DNA from: Pseudomonadota bacterium
GTDB taxonomy: Bacteria > Myxococcota_A > Polyangia > GCA-2747355
NCBI GenBank assembly: GCA_016702545.1
Contig: JADJDT010000015.1
Coordinates: 1 to 64,000 of the forward strand
Direction: 5' to 3'
DNA length: 64,000 nt
The notes under the pieces are model-generated. The model had not been told where the DNA came from. It did not search any database and saw only the letters and a list, made by a program, of their open reading frames with translations. Positions 7,674 through 15,020 of this stretch are shown in pieces. Each line of letters starts with the position of its first letter. Position 1 is the first letter of the stretch. The position numbers and the translations under genes were made by a program.

Positions 7674-8186
7674 AACTGCGCATGGCACATGCCCTGCCCG
7701 GATCAGCGGCGGCAGGTCTCTCTCGCCGTGGATGAAGCGCTCGAGCCCGGCCAGAAGCTCACCCACCGCGTGCGGCGGCGGTGGGACGTAGGCCGCGTTG
7801 CCAGGACGGGTGCGCCCGATCCAGTTCTGGCTGCGGCGGACCTCTCCGGGGCTCTTCTCGGCGCCACGCACGCCCTTCATGAGGCGTCGGTGAGTCTCGC
7901 AAAGGAGCCGAACCGAGAGCGGCAGGCCCTTGGGCGACTTGAGCTGCTTGCGCGCATAGGCGATGGCGTCGAGGTAGTTGCAGACCCCCTGCACGTCATC
8001 GGTCTCGGATGACTCGGCCTTGCCTGCGGCCTCGAAGGCGAACAGGTCCATCAGAGTCGAGCCCTTGCTGCGCGCGCCCTTCCTCCCCTGCAGCTTGCGC
8101 AGCACCTTGTCCGGCAGGGGCTCGAGCAGCTCCGGGTTCTCGGCAATCGCGTTCTCCAGGCCGATCTCGTCGAACACGATGTCGGC
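7674..8186 (-). pseudogene. Fic/DOC-family protein, N-terminal remnant
   Basis: Recognisable Fic N-terminal sequence: LMDLFAFEAAG, DDVQGVCNYLDAIAYA, LPLSVRLLCETHRRLMKGVRG, SQNWIGRTRPGNAAYVPPPP, then in a neighbouring frame CHAQFETIHP. Fic enzymes continue with HPFxDGNGRxGR, the AMP-transfer motif. Here the sequence switches into the RAYT-like remnant exactly at IHP, so the active site is missing. The N-terminal segment before LMDLF also departs from the usual YVRKEAVLSSQIEGT pattern. It shares an open frame with the SRPBCC gene upstream, apparently by chance. Confidence 0.65.
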
Positions 8187-8315
8187 CTGTTGCCGCCGGC
8201 CATGCGTGGCCGCACTCTGCACCAACCCGGGTGGCCCCGTCGGGCCGCGAGCCGCTGCATCAACCCGGGTCGGCCCGTCTGGCCCGGTCTCTGGTTGGTG
8301 TGGCCCCTCGGCCCC

Positions 8316-8780
8316 TGGGAGCAGGCGCGCGATCGCATCGCGCCTGAAGTCGAAGATGCGGTCGAGGGTGCGGCGGACGAAAAGGATGTGCGCGACCTGA
8401 CCGACGGGGCCGAGCGGCTCCAAGTAGTCCACCACATCGCGCATCAACGTGGACGTTCCGCGCGCCTCGAACTCGTGCGTGTGCCGCCAGAGCGCATAAG
8501 GGCCAGCCTCCTGCTCGTCGACGAAGCGCCTCCCGGGCTGCCAGTCCGTGATGCGGGTGCGCCACCGCAGCGGGAGGCCGAAGAGCGACAGCTGGTAATC
8601 GAGCCGCGCGCCCGTACCCAGCTCGATCGGCATCGGCGTGAGGATGCGAAAGTGGAGAAAGGGCGGCGTCAACGCCTCCAGCATCGACGCATCGGCAAAG
8701 AAGGCGAAGACCTCCGCGAGCGGTCTGCCCACCAGCTGGGTTCGAGAGAGCTGGTGACCTCGTCCCATGCCTATCCTCAC
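8316..8780 (-). CDS. SRPBCC-family (START-like) ligand-binding protein
   Basis: About 155 residues carry the helix-grip fold pattern of COG4276 proteins: LSRTQLVGRPLAEVFAFFAD, LTPPFLHFRILTP, LPLRWRTRITDW, and RRTLDRIFDFRRDAI. Related proteins accompany TIGR01777 epimerase-like proteins, as here, with a 4-base overlap. The function is unknown; binding of a hydrophobic ligand is inferred from the fold. The 3' limit given is the domain end, not a stop codon: the frame stays open through a Pro/Gly linker built from short GC-rich repeats into the Fic and RAYT remnants. The native stop was probably lost in a rearrangement. Confidence 0.7.
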
Positions 8781-9694
8781 GCCGCCGTTCGATCGGGCGC
8801 AGCCATCACCGCCACGAGCGCACGATCGAGCGCCGGATGTTTGAACGTGTAGCCCGTGCGCTCGGCGACGCGCGGCAGCACCCGCTGGGAGGCCAGCAAG
8901 ACCTCGCTCAGCTCACCGAAGGCGATACGGAGCGCGGTCTTCGGCACGGGGAGGAATGCAGGCCGGTGGACCGCGTGCCCCAGCGCCCTGGTGAACTCAG
9001 CGTTGGTCACCGGGTGCGGCGACACGGCGTTGATGGCCCCGCGGACGGCCGCGGTTCGGCTGGCGTGCACGAGCACGCCGACCACGTCGTCGAGGTGAAT
9101 CCAGGGCATCCACTGCTTGCCGCTGCCGAGCCGACCACCCGCGCCCAGTTTGAAGGGCGTGAGCATGCGAGCCAGCGCCCCGCCGCCCTGGGCGAGGACG
9201 ATGCCGATGCGCACGCAGACCACGCGGATGCCGAGCGCCTCGGCGGCCAGCGCCTCGCGCTCCCACTCGGCGCAGACCTCGGCGAGGAAGCCACGTCCGC
9301 CCGTGGAGGTCTCGTCGAGCTCCTCGTCACCGCGGTCGCCGTAGTAGCCGACGGCCGAGGCGGAGACGAACACCGCGGGTGGGCGACCGAGCGCCCGCAA
9401 GCCCGCCACCAGGTTGCGGGTGCCCATTACCCGGCTGTCCCGAATGCGGCGCTTTTTCTCCTCCGTCCAACGACCCTCGGCCACGCTTTCGCCGGCGAGG
9501 TTGAACACCACGTCGATGCCTTGCAGCCCCTCGAGCGGGGCGGGCTCAGCCGCGGGATCCCAGCGCAGGGCTCGTCCGACGCCGCGCGTCCCGCTGCATC
9601 GAGCCGGATCGCGGCTGAGGACCACGGCATCTCGCAGGTGCGCGAGCAGCTCGCGGCCCAGCAGCCCCGTCCCTCCGGTGATCAGCGCTTGCAT
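8777..9694 (-). CDS. TIGR01777-family NAD(P)-dependent epimerase/oxidoreductase
   Basis: This 305-residue extended short-chain dehydrogenase of the YfcH type has the Rossmann glycine motif ITGGTGLLG (residues 5-13). It also has VVFNLAGESVAEGRWTEEKK, SASAVGYYGD with the catalytic-type Ser/Tyr region, and the family C-terminal block VLASQRVLPRVAERTGYTFKHP. The substrate is unknown. The length is normal and the frame intact. It is translationally coupled to the downstream SRPBCC gene and is divergent from the lipocalin gene at 9979; the 284-bp gap between them shows no other gene. Confidence 0.9.
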   Translation of the reverse strand: MQALITGGTGLLGRELLAHLRDAVVLSRDPARCSGTRGVGRALRWDPAAEPAPLEGLQGIDVVFNLAGESVAEGRWTEEKKRRIRDSRVMGTRNLVAGLRALGRPPAVFVSASAVGYYGDRGDEELDETSTGGRGFLAEVCAEWEREALAAEALGIRVVCVRIGIVLAQGGGALARMLTPFKLGAGGRLGSGKQWMPWIHLDDVVGVLVHASRTAAVRGAINAVSPHPVTNAEFTRALGHAVHRPAFLPVPKTALRIAFGELSEVLLASQRVLPRVAERTGYTFKHPALDRALVAVMAAPDRTAA

Positions 9695-9978
9695 GCGAGC
9701 CCCCTCCGCTCGACAACATGCGGGCTGCGTCGATCGCTTTCAAGTTGTGAATCGTCCAGCTCGCACTATCCTGGGCGGCGCGCGGGTGGCATCCATGCTC
9801 ACGGCGACCAAGACAGCCGCGGTTGACAGCGGCGGTTGACAGTCGCGGTCGCGGCGGCGGCGCCGTCTCGTTGGTGCTCGGCGGCGCAGGTGCGCGGACG
9901 AAGCAGCCCGCCCCCCGGTGTCCGGGCGACCTCGTTCGCCGCCGTTCAGGACGGCCTCGCAGAGGAAGGGAATCGACG

Positions 9979-10583
9979 ATGAGCGCCCCAGCTCGACCCC
10001 CAAGGCGCGCTGCCGGCCTGCTGGGCGCACTCGCCATGGCGGCGGGATGCGCGACCAGCACGACGGAGCGGCTCCGCCTGCCACCGCTCCAGACGGTCGC
10101 GCACGTCGAGCTCTCGCGCTACCTCGGGACCTGGTACGAGCTCGCCAACTTCCCACAGAGCTTTCAGCGCGGCTGCACCGCCACGACGGCGACGTACACG
10201 CTCCGCGCCGACGGCGACATCGAGGTGCTCAACCGCTGCCGCAAGGGCTCGCTCGACGGGAAGGAGAAGTCGGCGCGCGGTCGCGCCCGCGTGGTCGACC
10301 GCGTCACGAACGCGAAGCTGAAGGTGAGCTTCTTCCGCCCTTCTGGGGCGACTACTGGATCATCGACCTCGCCGACGACTACTCGTACGCCGTCGTCGGC
10401 CACCCCGGTCGCGACTACCTCTGGATCCTCGCCCGTCAGCCCACGCTGGCCGAGGCGACCTACCAGGGCATCGTCGAGCGCCTCGAGGCGCAGGGCTACG
10501 AGACCTCCCGCCTGGTGCGCACCCTGCAGGTCGCGGCGCCGCGTCCCGACGCGCGCGCGGCGCGAGCCGCGGAGCGCAGCTGA
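9979..10583 (+). pseudogene. blc: Outer-membrane lipoprotein lipocalin (Blc type), frameshifted
   Basis: The lipobox region is LGALAMAAGCATS, followed by the bacterial lipocalin signature YLGTWYELANFPQSFQRGCTA and TYTLRADGDIEVLNRC. After KLKVSFFRP the frame is lost; the next frame continues FWGDYWIIDLADDYSYAVVG, RDYLWILARQPTL and YQGIVERLEAQGY. A single missing base near 10341 accounts for this, since 605 nt plus one gives 202 codons. If repaired, it would be a complete Blc-type lipid-binding lipoprotein. The start is ATG after GGAAGGG. The next gene overlaps its stop by one base. Confidence 0.85.
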
Positions 10584-11561
10584 TGGGGGCCGCGTCGGAG
10601 CGCTCGCTGCTCCTGACCGGCGCCACGGGCTTCGTCGGCGGCGCCGCGAGACCGGCCCTCGCTCGCGAAGGCTGGCGCGTGCGGTGCCTGACTCGAGCCG
10701 CCGCGCGCGCGCAGCAACGCGATCCCACCCTCGATTGGGTGCAGGGCGACGGAGCGATCCAGCCTCGTGCGCTCGTGCGCTCGCGGGTGCCAGGCCGCGC
10801 TCTATCTCGTCCACGGCATCGGTGAAGGCAGGGACTACCACCGGCACGAGGTGATGGCAGCGGCGACCTTCGCGAAGGCGGCCGCTGTCGCCGGCGTCGA
10901 ACGCATCGTCTATCTTGGCGGCGTCGCCCCGCACGGGGCCGGCTCCGCTCACCTGCGCAGCCGGCTCGACGTGGGCGAGGCGCTGCGCGCCGGCTCGGTC
11001 CAGACCATCGAGCTCCGCGCCAGCATGATCGTCGGGCACGGCAGCCTGAGCTGGCTGATCGTCCGCGATCTGGCGGCCCGCCTGCCCTTCATGGTGCTGC
11101 CGCGCTGGCTGAAATCGCGCACGCAGCCGGTCGCGATCGACGATGTCGTGGTGGCGCTGCTGCGGGCGCTCGAGCTGCCCCTGGCGGCGAGCGCCTGGTT
11201 CGACATTCCGGGACCGGTCACGCTCTCCGGCAAGGAGATCCTCGAGCAGACCGCGCAGGTGATGGGCCTTCGGCACCCGCACACCTTCGAAGTGCCCCTG
11301 CTCTCGCCGCGGCTGTCATCGTTGTGGGTGCGCTTCGTCACGCGCGCGCAGTGGTCCGTAGCGCGCGAGGTCGTGATCGGCCTGACGGAGGACTTGCTCG
11401 CGCAGGATGACCGCTTCTGGCAGCTCATCGGCCATCCCCAGCGCCTGGCCTTCGCCGAGGCGGCAGGCCTGGCCCTCGCCGCCGAGCGCGGCGACAGCCG
11501 CGTTCCAGGCGCTTGGGGCGCCATCGAGCGCGCGCGCGGCCTCTCGAAGCGCTCGGCATGA
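10583..11561 (+). pseudogene. NAD(P)H-binding oxidoreductase (COG0702-like), frameshifted
   Basis: The N-terminal Rossmann motif LLLTGATGFVGGA and the strand WRVRCLTR are followed by loss of frame near 10770-10790, where the sequence TGCGCTCG is tandemly duplicated. The remaining frame reads CQAALYLVHGIG, RIVYLGGVAP, SVQTIELRASMIVGHGSLSW, and TQPVAIDDVV, all features of atypical SDR proteins of the NmrA/COG0702 group. The substrate is unknown. It lies in a cluster of genes that nearly all carry single-base lesions. Confidence 0.75.
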
Positions 11562-12192
11562 ACGACGACCTGACCCACCGACGGGCCTCTCGACCGCGCG
11601 GCCCATCGCTCGCGCTCACCTCGATCGTGGTGTGGCTTGCGGCTGCCGCGAGCACCGGGCCTCCTGGGATCTGGCGCCCTCGGCGGAGCGGCGGTTGTGC
11701 TCGGCCTCGCCGTCCTGTGCTTCGACCGCCCGCATCCACCGCGCTGCTGCGGCCGAGCCCGAGGCTCCTGCTGCTGGGTGCCACGGCGGGGGGCCTGATG
11801 GTGGCCGCCACCTACCTGCTCTATCCCCTGCTCGCGCGCCTCTTGCCGCTGATCGCGACCGACGCGGCGCAACTGTACGCGGCGTTTCGGGCGCCGTCGC
11901 TCGTCGTCGCGTCGATCGCGCTGGTCCCCGTGATCGTCGGAGAGGAGCTGGTCTGGCGCGGCGTCGTGCAGACCTCGCTCGTCCAGCGCCTTGGACCCTG
12001 GAGAGGCGTCGCGCTGGCCGCGCTGCTGTATGCGCTGGTGCACGTGCCGCTCGGCTCGCCCCTGCTGGTGGCGGTCGCGTTCGGCTGCGGGCTCGCGTGG
12101 GGCGCCCTGCGCGCCACACACGAGTCTGGTCCCCCTTGGTGGCGCACCTGCTGTGGAACGGCCTCGTCCTGCTCGTGGCGCCGCTGGACTGA
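11558..12192 (+). pseudogene. CPBP intramembrane metalloprotease (CAAX protease-like), frameshifted
   Basis: Transmembrane segments GGLMVAATYLLYPLLARLLP and SLVVASIALVPVIV precede the CPBP glutamate motif EELVWRGVVQ. ALAALLYALVHVP (His motif) and, in another frame, LVAHLLWNGLVLLVAP follow. At least two frame changes are needed: one near 11640-11700, where a third frame gives GALGGAAVVLGLAVLCFDRP, and one near 12115-12130. ATG overlaps the previous stop. CPBP proteins are membrane proteases with varied roles; no substrate can be inferred here. Confidence 0.72.
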
Positions 12193-12215
12193 CCCGCTGA
12201 AGGAAGGAGCGCCCC

Positions 12216-12566
12216 ATGCCTCACGTCGTGCTTGAAGAGGTCACCGATCTGCCCGTCGCCAGCCAGAGCATCAAACTCACGGCGGTCCGTAACGGGAGCG
12301 GATCCTGAAGGTCGTCGATGTACCTGAACCGCTCGGGGCACACCGCCCTGGTGGACTGCGTGGTGGTCGAAGAGGGGCGCTCGCAGCCCTTCTTCGTGCA
12401 GCTCTCGCAGAAGGACCGGCAGCTCACCGTGCGACTGCTCCCGGCGACGGACCCGGAGAAGACCCTCGGCGTGAAGCGCATCATGGGGCTGATCGCCAAG
12501 CAGCTACACGAGAGCACAGCCGGCAGCCGCTTCGGCAAGACCAACCTGCAGGAGTTCTTGCGCTGA
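12216..12566 (+). pseudogene. Small conserved hypothetical protein, interrupted by in-frame TGA
   Basis: ATG 12216 follows AAGGAAGGAG. The frame reads MPHVVLEEVTDLPV, then a TGA at 12306-12308, then resumes as MYLNRSGHTALVDCVVVEEG through GVKRIMGLIAKQLHE to 12566. A neighbouring frame just before the resume point gives ERILKVVD, which would join naturally to MYLNRSG. Two compensating indels are therefore as likely as a true nonsense mutation. The 82-residue ORF from 12318 may still be expressed. No function is known. Confidence 0.5.
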
Positions 12567-13140
12567 GCGCGCGAATCGTGGGTTTCGTCGAGTGACCGCT
12601 GCGGCGAGCCAAGCCTTCCTCCGCGCGAGCTTCGCGAGAGGCGTCCGCTCAGCGGGCGCCACGGCGCACAAGCCGCACCCCGCGGTCATCTGGGGGGACT
12701 CCCCCACCACCCCGTGGACTCTTCCCCAGATTGATACCGCCCAATAGCCCGCTAGCATGGGCGCTCGGGGTTCTCGCCCGACAAGCGGTATTGCTTGCAA
12801 GATCAACGGGGTCGACGTGTCCATCCCGCTCCATTGGCGCCGGGCGTACCTCTCCGACGACTGTGGACGAGCCTGCAAGAAAGCAGGCGATGACCGCCCC
12901 AAGCGGGCCTTTGCCCCGGTAGCGCATCCATCGATCAATCCTCGAGCGGTAACATCCTTCTCACCAATGGCACACAAGGCTCGTTGCTCGTCGGAAGATG
13001 GCGGATCCGATGCCGCCAAGACAAGGGAACGGTCGATTGACGTGGGAAGCGGAGTGTCGGCGGGGACCCGCGAAGCCAGAACCTGCGTTTGAGCTATGCC
13101 CCCGATCCGGGTGCTACGGAATCCCAACCAGGGTGTGGCA
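12567..13140. other. Intergenic segment without a convincing gene
   Basis: Short open frames exist, one of 111 codons from ATG 12757, but none shows family features or a clear ribosome binding site. A TCTGGGG...CCCCAGA inverted repeat around 12687-12730 could act as a terminator for the upstream plus-strand gene. Confidence 0.4.
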
Positions 13141-13831
13141 ATGTCCAATGTTCCACTTCCGCCGCGCGACATCGAGACGATCGTCAGTGTCGTTGGCAAG
13201 TTCAAGCAACAGGCGCTCCGCGAGGGCGCGGTAACCGGATGGTGGGGCAACGCCAGGACTCACTCGGGCGCAACCGGAGGTTGCAGTTGGTGGGCGAGCC
13301 GGGTCGTCGGCGCGCTTGAGGCCGACCCGCGCATCGCGAATCGCTATGAGTTCGGCATCGTCTGGGGCTGCGCAACATCGCAGCCGCGGTGGTTCTGACC
13401 CGAGCGGCACGCCGACCGTGCCTGTGCCACTGCCGCACTTCGTCGCGGTGATCTGGCCCAAGGGCACCGATCCGAATATCTCGGGCGTGTACATCGATGC
13501 CTGGCAGACGGAAACCCGGTACGGTCCGATCCGCGACTTCACGTTCGAGTACTCTTGGAGCCTGGATTGCACACCGACCATCGAGCACTACACCAGGCAA
13601 GGCGAAATGCAGCGCATCCCCGCTGGTGAAGGGCAACCCATGGGTGTTGTCCTGAGCTTGCTTGGGAGTCCCCCACTCGTGCCGTGGAGTCCCTGGACTC
13701 GGAGTCGAGTCCCTCACCCATTCGAGTCCCTCACCCCGAGTCCCTCCCCCGCCCGAGTCCCTCACCGCCCGAGTCCCTCCCCCGAGTCCCCGACCGGCGT
13801 TAATATGACGGGCGAGTTATTGGTTAATTGA
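13141..13831 (+). pseudogene. Hypothetical protein, frameshifted and running into a repeat tract
   Basis: From ATG 13141 the frame gives DIETIVSVVGKFKQQALREG, HSGATGGCSWWASRVVGAL and NRYEFGIVWGCA, then a stop at 13398. The overlapping frame continues PHFVAVIWPKGTDPNISGVY, IDAWQTETRYGP and FTFEYSWSLDCTPTIEHY. The two parts look like halves of one Trp-rich protein of about 170 residues. I do not recognise the family. The 3' end is made of GAGTCCC repeats, so the native C-terminus is probably lost. It sits in the toxin-antitoxin island. Confidence 0.4.
13666..13790. repeat. Degenerate GAGTCCCTC tandem repeat tract
   Basis: About eight GAGTCCC units with spacers rich in CTCACC or CTCCCC. Related sequence occurs at 14731-14820 and around 19942-19995, suggesting a small dispersed repeat family. 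Confidence 0.6.
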
Positions 13832-13996
13832 GATTCGTTCTTGTGCTTTATGCATCGTCAACTCTCGTAAGCGCGCAGGCTGCGATCGCAACGACCTCCT
13901 CGAGCTGCTGATGGGCGCTCGAGGCGGGACCTCGATCGCCCTGACAAGTGGCCGAGCTGGCTTGCCCATACTGACCTGTACGGCTATGCTGCATCG

Positions 13997-14236
13997 ATGA
14001 AGACGACCATCGTCATCGCGGATTCGCTGCTGGAGCGGGCGAAGCGACACGGTCGCAAGACCGGCCGCTCTTTGCGCGCCCTCGTCGAGGACGGGCTCCA
14101 GCGCGTGCTCGACGAGGAGCGGCGCGTACCCGCATACAGGCTTCCCGATCGGACTGTCGGCGATCCCGGTGCGCCGAATCCATTGACGGCCCTCACGTGG
14201 CAGGACCTTCGCGACGAGATCTACGGCGGGCGGTAG
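13997..14236 (+). CDS. Ribbon-helix-helix VapB-like antitoxin
   Basis: This 79-residue protein starts with the arc-type pattern MKTTIVIADSLLERAKRHG, then RSLRALVEDGLQRVLDEE, as in DUF2191/VapB antitoxins. The C-terminal part (LTALTWQDLRDEIYGGR) would bind the toxin. It lies 12 bases upstream of a PIN toxin gene, forming a type II toxin-antitoxin operon. Such antitoxins usually repress their own operon. A weak TATGCT -10 lies just upstream. Confidence 0.82.
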   Translation: MKTTIVIADSLLERAKRHGRKTGRSLRALVEDGLQRVLDEERRVPAYRLPDRTVGDPGAPNPLTALTWQDLRDEIYGGR

Positions 14237-14248
14237 CGGGGGAGCGGC

Positions 14249-14683
14249 GTGCTGGCAGTCGATACCAACGTCCTGGTCTATGCCCACCGTCGCGAGGCCG
14301 ACGAGCACGCGATCGCGGCGGGCGTCGTGCGAGGCCTGGCAGAGGGCGCCAGCGCTTGGGCGATCCCCTGGCCCTGCGTCTACGAGTTTTTCAGCGTGGT
14401 CACGAACCCACGCATCTGGAAGGACCGGGCCGACACCCCAGCGCAGGCGTGGGCGCAACTCGATGCGTGGTTTGGCTCGCCGTCGCTGCAGTTGCTCGCG
14501 GAGCCGCCCGAGTTCCAGGGGATGCTGGGCCCGATCATCGCGCACGCCCGCATTCGAGGTCCGGTCGTTCACGACGCCCGCGTCGCCGCGATCTGCCTGG
14601 CGCACGGAGTGGAAGCCCTTTTGTCGCGGGACCGCGATTTCTCGCTCTTCCCTCAGCTTCGCGTGCGCAATCCCTTCGCTTGA
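14249..14683 (+). CDS. PIN-domain VapC-like toxin
   Basis: This 144-residue PIN nuclease has the first acidic residue in MLAVDTNVLVYAHR and a Glu in WPCVYEFFSVVTNPRIW. An Asp pair lies in VVHDARVAAICLAHGV and ALLSRDRDFSLF. The set is complete, so it is probably an active metal-dependent ribonuclease. It is paired with the RHH antitoxin immediately upstream. The start is GTG at 14249 after a GGGGGAG stretch. Confidence 0.85.
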   Translation: MLAVDTNVLVYAHRREADEHAIAAGVVRGLAEGASAWAIPWPCVYEFFSVVTNPRIWKDRADTPAQAWAQLDAWFGSPSLQLLAEPPEFQGMLGPIIAHARIRGPVVHDARVAAICLAHGVEALLSRDRDFSLFPQLRVRNPFA

Positions 14684-14730
14684 AGCCACGCCAGCGTCCG
14701 GACCGCCCGGGGCCCCCGCCCGGGCTCCCC
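14684..14730. other. Short GC-rich spacer after the PIN toxin
   Basis: Contains CCCGGGGCCCCCGCCCGGG, likely to fold as a hairpin and to terminate the upstream operon. No gene is seen. Confidence 0.3.
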
Positions 14731-14820
14731 GGGGTCCTCACCCGGGTTCGTTTCGACGGGTCCACCGAGGTCCTCTCCCGGGTTCGTTTCCGCACCGAGG
14801 TCCTCTCCCGGGTTCGTTTC
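14731..14820. repeat. Three copies of a 24-bp GGTCCTC...GGGTTCGTTTC unit
   Basis: Units at 14731-14754, 14767-14790 and 14797-14820 share TCCTCWCCCGGGTTCGTTTC; the last two are identical, with a 30-bp period. A related unit is at 19942-19965. The sequence resembles no tRNA arm in context. Confidence 0.75.
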
Positions 14821-14830
14821 GGGGGGGGTC

Positions 14831-14995
14831 CGCCACGCACGAGCCACGGCCGCCTTCCTCGCCTCCGGCCAGCGGCGACTCTCCTTCGTCGACTGCAGCA
14901 GCTTCGCGCTGCTGCAGTCGCTGGGCCTCACCCGCGTCTTCGCCTTCGACCCCCACTTCGCCGAGCAGGGCTTCGAGTCGCTAGTCGGGCCTGCC
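14831..14995 (+). pseudogene. PIN-domain toxin, C-terminal fragment
   Basis: The plus-strand frame reads RATAAFLASGQRRLSFVDCS, SFALLQSLGLTRVFAFDPHF, AEQGFESL. This is the last third of a PIN protein and is close to the C-terminus of the toxin encoded at 20401-20973. The catalytic N-terminus is missing and the fragment follows directly on repeats. It is a relic, probably of a duplicated module. Confidence 0.7.
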
Positions 14996-15020
14996 GTCGT
15001 CCACGCTCGGCCGACGGCGA

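Noticed and set aside
7080..8780. A single 566-codon minus-strand frame as a genuine SRPBCC-Fic-transposase fusion protein
   Set aside because: The Fic part lacks its active site and switches frame at IHP, the transposase part is cut by an IS21 element, and the frame ends inside the IS. Continuity is by chance.
12757..13092. 111-codon plus-strand frame as a gene
   Set aside because: It has no ribosome site, low-complexity charged sequence, no recognisable domain, and an adjacent competing frame.
13666..13790. CRISPR array
   Set aside because: Repeat units are about 7-12 bp, irregularly spaced and without unique spacers of constant length.
14731..14820. tRNA-like T-arm (GGGTTCGTTTC) suggesting tRNA genes or att sites
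   Set aside because: No acceptor stem, anticodon arm or CCA-adjacent structure surrounds the motif, and it occurs as a tandem repeat.
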